The notes beneath the pieces were generated by a model, which saw only the letters and a list, made by a program, of their open reading frames with translations, searched no databases and was not told where the DNA came from. The translations under genes and the position numbers were made by a program. A stretch of 64,000 nt of DNA, from the NCBI GenBank assembly GCA_015065135.1, contig SVQY01000007.1, positions 1 to 64,000 on the forward strand. The letters are read 5' to 3'. Origin of the DNA: Oscillospiraceae bacterium (GTDB lineage: Bacteria > Bacillota > Clostridia > Oscillospirales > CAG-272). Positions 59,707 through 64,000 of this stretch are shown here, piece after piece; position 1 is the stretch's first letter; each line of letters begins with the position of its first letter.

Positions 59707-60404
59707 ACGTCCTCACTCAAATTCTTTTCTTCCAGTGCGCGCAGCTCGTAGCAAAGCGTCATCAGCGAGTCGCCGATATGCACGTTCTCGATCACCACAT
59801 TCTCGCCCAGGTGCTCCAGCTCCTTGCCGGTGAAATTCCAGATACCCTTGATGCCCAGCTTCACTACGCGCTCGGCTGCATCCAGCGCATTCTCCTTGGG
59901 GCAGGTCAACACCGCCATATCCACGCGGCAGGTCTCGCAAAAGCTCTCCAGCTCCTGCATATCGCGCACCTCGATATCTGCCACGCGCTTGCCGATCACC
60001 TCGGGGGATACATCAAACATACCCACAATATCCACGCCGCGCTTTTCAAACATCGGATTGCGCACCAATGCACGACCCAGGTTACCCGAGCCGATCACAA
60101 TGGCGCTATAGCCCTCGCCCACGCCCAGGATCTCACAGACCTTGGCGTAAAGATAATGCACATTATAGCCGTAGCCCTGCTGACCAAAGCCGCCAAAGCA
60201 ATTCAGATCCTGTCTGATCTGCGAGGCAGTCACATTCATCATAGCGGAAAGCTCTCCGGAGCTGATGCGCAGCTTGCCGTTGCGGATCAACTCGCGCAAA
60301 TAACGGAAATATCTCGGCAGGCGCTTGATCACCGCAGGGCTTACATTATTCCCCTTGGCGCGCGCCTCGCGCTCCACTTCAAGATGCAGTTCTTCTTTTT
60401 CCAT
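59703..60404 (-). CDS. rex: Redox-sensing transcriptional repressor Rex
   Basis: A 233-aa protein. The N-terminal winged helix (about 1-90) includes VIKRLPRYFRYLRELI and ASQIRQDLNCFGGFGQQGYGY. The Rossmann NADH domain has IVIGSGNLGRALV, and domain swapping is expected from the C-terminal helix. Rex represses fermentation and redox genes at low NADH/NAD+. The chosen ATG follows AGGAGTACCAA. A likely Rex operator sits 45 nt upstream, so it probably regulates itself. Being in one operon with dnaD and dnaI is noteworthy. Confidence 0.97.
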   Translation of the reverse strand: MEKEELHLEVEREARAKGNNVSPAVIKRLPRYFRYLRELIRNGKLRISSGELSAMMNVTASQIRQDLNCFGGFGQQGYGYNVHYLYAKVCEILGVGEGYSAIVIGSGNLGRALVRNPMFEKRGVDIVGMFDVSPEVIGKRVADIEVRDMQELESFCETCRVDMAVLTCPKENALDAAERVVKLGIKGIWNFTGKELEHLGENVVIENVHIGDSLMTLCYELRALEEKNLSEDV

Positions 60405-60448
60405 TTGGTACTCCTTCTTCCCTCCAAAGTTTATCCCAAAAAGCATTT

Positions 60449-60464
60449 TTGTGACTTTGCACAA
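60449..60464. promoter_or_regulatory. Probable Rex operator
   Basis: TTGTGACTTTGCACAA is a 16-bp palindrome with perfect TTGTG/CACAA half-sites, the core of known Rex boxes, 45 nt upstream of the rex start. This position suits autorepression. Confidence 0.72.
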
Positions 60465-60509
60465 TCCTTTTCGGATCCGTGAGGGGGATGATTTTCAAGG
60501 TTTTTGGGT

Positions 60510-60669
60510 TTTTCCACACCCCGTCATGCATAAAGTTATCAACAATTTCAATAGGTTTTTCCACAAGCAAAATGCGAAAACCCCTATTTTCAAGAGCTTT
60601 TTTCGGATGATTTGGAAAAAATCCGATTTTTTCTATGCATAAAATCACGCATACGGTGAGTTTTCCACA
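60510..60669. promoter_or_regulatory. Cluster of DnaA-box-like nonamers upstream of rex-dnaD-dnaI
   Basis: Three copies of TTTTCCACA (60510-60518, 60557-60565, 60661-60669) fit TTWTNCACA, and TTATCAACA (60536-60544) is one mismatch away, all on the plus strand. They lie in a gene-free gap of about 370 nt between rex and tsaD. DnaA-linked control of the replication genes is possible but unproven. Confidence 0.45.
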
Positions 60670-60771
60670 GCTTTATGGAAAACTCCTATGGAAAACTTTT
60701 TTCGACGGCTTCTGCACAAAATTGGCCAAACTGCCGAATTTGATCTTTTTGTCCAAAAGGACTTGACAAGC

Positions 60772-61794
60772 TTATTGCTCCCAGACAGGATGATCCTCTG
60801 CCGAGGCATTGAGATCCGTGCCCGCTCTCTGCCCTGCGCAATAGGCGAAATAGCCGGCTGCCGCGACCATAGCTCCATTGTCACCGCAAAGCGCAATGGG
60901 AGGCACCGAAAGGCGCGCGCCCCCGGCGATAGCGATCTCCTCCAGCCTGCGGCGCAGATGCGAATTGGCGGCAACGCCGCCGGCCAACACCACGGTCTTG
61001 TACCTGCGCTCGGACAGCGCCTGGGCAGTCTTGGCCGCAACGCCCTCCACAATAGCGTGCGTGTAGGAGGCAGCAAGATCCGCACGCGGCACCTCTGTGC
61101 CGCTCTGGCGGCAGGTGTTGATGTAGTTGAGCGCCGCAGTCTTCAGGCCGCTGAAGGAAAAATCCAATGTCTCCTTGCCCAGCGCCGGAGACGGCAGCTT
61201 GATGGCGTGAGGATCACCCTCGTACGCCAGCTTGTCCAATGCCGCACCGCCGGGATACGGCAGGCCGATCACGCGACCGATCTTATCAAAGGCTTCGCCT
61301 GCAGCATCGTCACGGGTGGCGCCGATCTCCTTGAACTCGGTATAGCTGCACACCTCGAAAAGCGATGTGTGGCCGCCCGACACCACCACGGCGAGAAAGG
61401 GCGGCTTCAGCTGCGGATCGGACAGATACGCCGCCGCCACATGCGCCTTGATGTGATTGACCGGCACCAACGGAATGCCATTGGCATAGGCCAGCGATTT
61501 GGCAAAATTCACACCTACCAGCAGCGCACCGATCAGACCCGGAGCGGCGGTCACCGCCACCGCGCCGATGTCGGAAAGCGTAACGCCGGCAGTCTTCAGC
61601 GCCTCGCTCGTAATACCGGTAATGGCCTCGATATGGGCACGGCTGGCGATTTCGGGGACCACGCCACCGTACAGGCGATGGGTCTCGATCTGCGAGGCTA
61701 CCATATTAGAAAGGATCTTGCGCCTGTCCTCTTCCATACAAAGAACCGCGGCAGAGGTCTCGTCACAAGAGCTTTCGATTCCCAGAATATACAT
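60772..61794 (-). CDS. tsaD: tRNA N6-adenosine threonylcarbamoyltransferase TsaD
   Basis: A 340-aa Kae1/Gcp protein. N-terminus ILGIESSCDETSAAVL, metal-binding His pair in VNHIKAHVAAAYL, VVSGGHTSLFEV, and C-terminal LAGGVAANSHLRRRLE with PPIALCGDNGAMVAAAG. It transfers threonylcarbamoyl to A37 of tRNAs reading ANN codons, with TsaB and TsaE (not in the window). It follows rimI by 17 nt, a common bacterial arrangement. Universal gene; identification secure. Confidence 0.98.
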   Translation of the reverse strand: MYILGIESSCDETSAAVLCMEEDRRKILSNMVASQIETHRLYGGVVPEIASRAHIEAITGITSEALKTAGVTLSDIGAVAVTAAPGLIGALLVGVNFAKSLAYANGIPLVPVNHIKAHVAAAYLSDPQLKPPFLAVVVSGGHTSLFEVCSYTEFKEIGATRDDAAGEAFDKIGRVIGLPYPGGAALDKLAYEGDPHAIKLPSPALGKETLDFSFSGLKTAALNYINTCRQSGTEVPRADLAASYTHAIVEGVAAKTAQALSERRYKTVVLAGGVAANSHLRRRLEEIAIAGGARLSVPPIALCGDNGAMVAAAGYFAYCAGQRAGTDLNASAEDHPVWEQ

Positions 61795-61811
61795 AAAAAT
61801 CTCCGTTTTTC

Positions 61812-62243
61812 TTATAGGTCACATTGCATCACCAGCGCGGCCTCTGCCGGCTCGGTGTAAAAATGCGGACGTCTGCCCACCACAGCAAAGCCAAATTTCT
61901 CATACAGCGCAATGGCGGCTGCGTTGCTCTCACGCACCTCCAACGTTACAAAGGCAAGTTTTCGCTCTCGCGCCTCCTGCAGCAGGGCTTCCAGCACCAG
62001 CGAGGCAAGCCCCTGCCGACGGTGCTCGGGGTGTGTGGCGACATTGGTGATCTGTCCCTCGTCAAGCACGGTCAGCATACCGCCATAAGCCGTTACGGTG
62101 TCCCCTGCTTGCGTAGCAAAGCCGAAGGCGGTATCGCCGCAAAGCAGCTCCAGCGATCGCACGCTCCAAGGGTGTGCGAACACCGCGCGCTCCAGCGCCT
62201 CCACCGAGGGCAGCATTGCGCGCGTCAGGGGTACGGCCTTCAT
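61812..62243 (-). CDS. rimI: Ribosomal protein S18-alanine N-acetyltransferase RimI
   Basis: A 143-aa GNAT protein of normal RimI length, with the acetyl-CoA loop ATHPEHRRQGLASLVLEALLQ and the signature LEVRESNAAAIALYEKFGFAVVGRR. It acetylates the S18 N-terminus in the model case. The start follows GGAGGAACGG and overlaps the upstream stop (ATGA). Its place next to tsaD supports the name over other small GNATs. Confidence 0.93.
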   Translation of the reverse strand: MKAVPLTRAMLPSVEALERAVFAHPWSVRSLELLCGDTAFGFATQAGDTVTAYGGMLTVLDEGQITNVATHPEHRRQGLASLVLEALLQEARERKLAFVTLEVRESNAAAIALYEKFGFAVVGRRPHFYTEPAEAALVMQCDL

Positions 62244-62773
62244 TCCCGTTCCTCCGCGCAATAGATCTGCAGGCAGTAGCGCAGCTGCATCAGACATTGG
62301 CGGTAGACCGCAAGATCGCCGCCGTAAGGGTCGGCGATGTCCATAGGCAGCGTGCGGATCTTGCTCGCATAGGCAGGAAAGCGCAGGATCAGCTCCATCG
62401 CGTGCGCACTACTGATGCCCACCACCTCGTCCGCCTCGGCTATCATCTCCTCGGTGACGGTACGGGCCCGATGCTCGTTATAATCATTTTGCGGATGGGG
62501 GGGAATATCCGCCCCCTGCAGCGCTGCTCTGGCCCCCTCCGAGATCGGGGCGCCGTCTGCCGCGCAAAGCCCCGCAGAGGTCGCCAAGGCTACTGTGCGG
62601 CCAAACACACCGTTCGGGCACGCGGAGCAAACCTCGCGCGGGTTCATCATATCGTTATACAACGCCGCGGCCATCGGGGAGCGACAGGTATTGCCGGTAC
62701 AAACAAAGAGCACACGGCGCACCTCGTCCTCGCCCTCCTTTACGGGCGATGTTTTATATGCGGTCTCGTTCAT
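62240..62773 (-). CDS. Low-molecular-weight phosphatase, YwlE-like (probable protein-arginine phosphatase)
   Basis: A 177-aa protein with the P-loop VLFVCTGNTCRSPMAAALYN and the general-acid loop DIADPYGGDLAVYRQC. The Thr in CTGNTCRS is the residue that gives YwlE preference for phosphoarginine over phosphotyrosine. YwlE counteracts McsB arginine kinase; no mcsB is in the window. About 25 aa longer than YwlE, with a short N-terminal extension. It sits between a lipoprotein gene and rimI in a tightly packed operon. Confidence 0.87.
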   Translation of the reverse strand: MNETAYKTSPVKEGEDEVRRVLFVCTGNTCRSPMAAALYNDMMNPREVCSACPNGVFGRTVALATSAGLCAADGAPISEGARAALQGADIPPHPQNDYNEHRARTVTEEMIAEADEVVGISSAHAMELILRFPAYASKIRTLPMDIADPYGGDLAVYRQCLMQLRYCLQIYCAEERE

Positions 62774-62774
62774 A

Positions 62775-63419
62775 TCATCCGTTCTCCTCGGGCAGGGTGT
62801 CTGCCGGGCAAAGGGCTACCGCCAGCTGCTCGGGCAGCAGTACGGTGCGGCGGCTGAAGGCATCGTAAAAATACACTTCGCCGTTTTCATAGATCTGCAT
62901 ACTGAAATTGTAATAAAGGGTGGGGTATTCCTCACCGGACAGCTTGATCTGGAAGGTGTAGGCAGGGGCGGTGATGGGCAGCAATACGTTCTCGGTATCG
63001 CCAAACCACAGCATCCTGACCAACGCGATCTCAGCATCGTCAGCGCCCGCTGACAGACGGGAGCGCTCCACGCTGATGCCGTCCTCCTCGCAAACAAGGA
63101 TCGTTTTCAGCTGCCAGAGCGAGGCATCGGGCGCGGTCTCGCCTGCATAGTAAACATTCCAATACTCATCGCACAAAAACAGATCGGTGCCAAGCTGCGG
63201 GATCTCATAAAAGGCACGCACGATATCGCGATCCTTGTTTTTGTACTCCGCAAATACCTCCCCGCGCGCGGCAGGCTGATAGGAGGGGTCCAACGCCACA
63301 TAGTGAATGCCGCTTTTTTCGTCGGTATAACCGTCATCGGTCTTTTCCAGACCGTGGGGCTTGCTGCAGCCGCAAAGCAAAAGCAGCAAGGAAAGACTCA
63401 GGATCAGAACTCGCTTCAT
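62775..63419 (-). CDS. Hypothetical lipoprotein
   Basis: A 214-aa protein. The chosen ATG gives a signal MKRVLILSLSLLLLLCGC with a lipobox-like LLCGC, so it should be anchored outside the membrane. The mature part is mixed alpha/beta with no motif I recognise (DEYWNVYYAGETAPDAS, ALVRMLWFGDTENVLLP). It starts 1 nt after the comEB stop (TGATATG), implying coupled translation. Function unknown. Confidence 0.78.
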   Translation of the reverse strand: MKRVLILSLSLLLLLCGCSKPHGLEKTDDGYTDEKSGIHYVALDPSYQPAARGEVFAEYKNKDRDIVRAFYEIPQLGTDLFLCDEYWNVYYAGETAPDASLWQLKTILVCEEDGISVERSRLSAGADDAEIALVRMLWFGDTENVLLPITAPAYTFQIKLSGEEYPTLYYNFSMQIYENGEVYFYDAFSRRTVLLPEQLAVALCPADTLPEENG

Positions 63420-63420
63420 A

Positions 63421-63909
63421 TCAGTACCCGAACTGGCCGGAAAGCGAATCGTCATCCTCGATCCAATCCTGCACGTCGATCACACGGTACTCGGTGGGAG
63501 TATCACGTACCACAACGCGTGCAATGCCGGCATTCAGGATCACGCGCTTGCACATCATACAGGAATTCATACCGCCGATGACCTCTCCGTTTTCAGGGGA
63601 GACGCAGGCCATATATAGCGTAGCACCCAGCATCTGCTCGCGAGAGGCGGCAATGATGGCATTCTGCTCTGCGTGTACCGAGCGACAGAGCTCGTAGCGC
63701 TCGCCGCGCGGAATATTCAACTTGTCACGGAAGCAGAACTGCAGATCGCTGCAATTCTTTCTGCCGCGAGGGGCTCCGTTATAACCGGTCGAAACGATGA
63801 CGTCGTTTTTTACAATAATAGCACCGAACTTGCGGCGCAGACAGGTGCAGCGCTCGGCAACCGTCTGGGCGATGTCCAGATAGTAATTCTCCTTGGAAAT
63901 GCGCTCCAT
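63421..63909 (-). CDS. comEB: dCMP/cytidine deaminase-family protein (ComEB-like)
   Basis: A 162-aa zinc deaminase. Zinc motif HAEQNAI and the cysteine pair in NSCMMCKRVILNAGI; the usual Pro before the first Cys is Ser here. YNGAPRGRKNC is typical of dCMP deaminases, which make dUMP for thymidylate synthesis. Two ATGs compete: the first touches the AGGAGG ribosome site, the second (chosen) is 6 nt from it. First gene of the operon leading to tsaD. Confidence 0.92.
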   Translation of the reverse strand: MERISKENYYLDIAQTVAERCTCLRRKFGAIIVKNDVIVSTGYNGAPRGRKNCSDLQFCFRDKLNIPRGERYELCRSVHAEQNAIIAASREQMLGATLYMACVSPENGEVIGGMNSCMMCKRVILNAGIARVVVRDTPTEYRVIDVQDWIEDDDSLSGQFGY

Positions 63910-63960
63910 TTTCATCCTCCTTGCTCTCGCGCAACGCGCGGGATATAAATATACAGATTA

Positions 63961-63989
63961 ATTATATCACATAATACGCACAAAATCAA
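63961..63989 (-). promoter_or_regulatory. Promoter of the comEB-lipoprotein-phosphatase-rimI-tsaD operon
   Basis: TTGATT-17 nt-TATAAT on the minus strand. The following five genes have gaps of at most 17 nt or overlaps, so all are probably served by it. Confidence 0.82.
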
Positions 63990-64000
63990 GAAGCTTTTTT

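Overview
The window looks like a chromosomal segment from an anaerobic, Gram-positive Clostridia-type bacterium, probably a gut-associated Oscillospirales or Christensenellales relative. The basis is Rex, a flavodiiron protein with rubredoxin, DnaD with a DnaI-type helicase loader, a DUF1836 protein, an ECF-type S component, an archaeal-type ProRS and many sigma-A promoters with a 17-nt spacer. GC content is moderately high, apart from a visibly AT-rich patch at about 38.2-39.8 kb. I saw no tRNA, rRNA or CRISPR array. Names rest on motifs read by eye, without database searches.

Layout. (1) 0-4 kb: a LysR regulator, a complete-looking IS200 element, a serine hydrolase and exonuclease III. (2) 4-17.1 kb, minus strand: a ten-gene surface-polysaccharide operon. 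It contains an ABC exporter (Wzm/Wzt), a 1047-residue methyltransferase-GT-GT protein, GDP-heptose enzymes (HddA and an HddC-GmhB fusion), an acyltransferase-3 protein, a polytopic membrane protein, WecE, a GNAT and an ArnC/GtrB-like GT2. It runs from a promoter near 17.1 kb to a strong terminator at 4.05 kb. (3) 17.2-18.6 kb: a flavodiiron protein with a 52-aa rubredoxin that the ORF track missed. (4) 18.7-23.2 kb: an AraC regulator and an M3 peptidase lipoprotein, divergent from L-fucose isomerase. (5) 23.2-26.7 kb: an ECF S component behind a structured leader, a degenerate CoaX-like protein, DUF1836 and ROK glucokinase. (6) 26.8-38.1 kb: nine colinear minus-strand genes for hydrolysis and scavenging: polysaccharide deacetylase, APH-like kinase, PHP, GNAT-nucleoside hydrolase fusion, FGE-like protein, GH20, ceramidase-like protein, CocE-like hydrolase and a nitrilase-GDPD fusion.

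(7) 38.1-40.0 kb is the most unusual part. Two AT-rich blocks lie downstream of rlmD (rumA). Each is bounded by a short relic of the rlmD 3' end, encoding versions of the tail HVESVVCL. One block carries a small hypothetical gene. The other carries a membrane protein, a four-helix-bundle (S23-type) protein and a tandem series of different mini-palindromes joined by AATTCAT-like spacers. This resembles serial cassette insertion at the rlmD 3' end, which is a known integration target in Firmicutes. (8) 40-48.5 kb: rlmD, a metallophosphatase-like protein lacking most metal ligands, Nif3, DUF1858, thioredoxin divergent from a stand-alone ferredoxin-thioredoxin-reductase catalytic subunit, DUF2156, LOG, an alkaline phosphatase lipoprotein and GAPDH, with a palindrome-rich stretch between the last two. 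(9) 48.5-57.7 kb: phosphoglucomutase, ProRS, a PHP protein, a DUF4830 protein, a large membrane protein with an Ala/Glu/Pro repeat, a CrtO-like acyltransferase and a helical hypothetical protein. (10) 57.7-64 kb: the operon rex-dnaD-dnaI, with a Rex operator upstream of rex and DnaA-box-like sites nearby, then tsaD, rimI, an arginine-phosphatase-like LMW-PTP, a lipoprotein and comEB behind one promoter.
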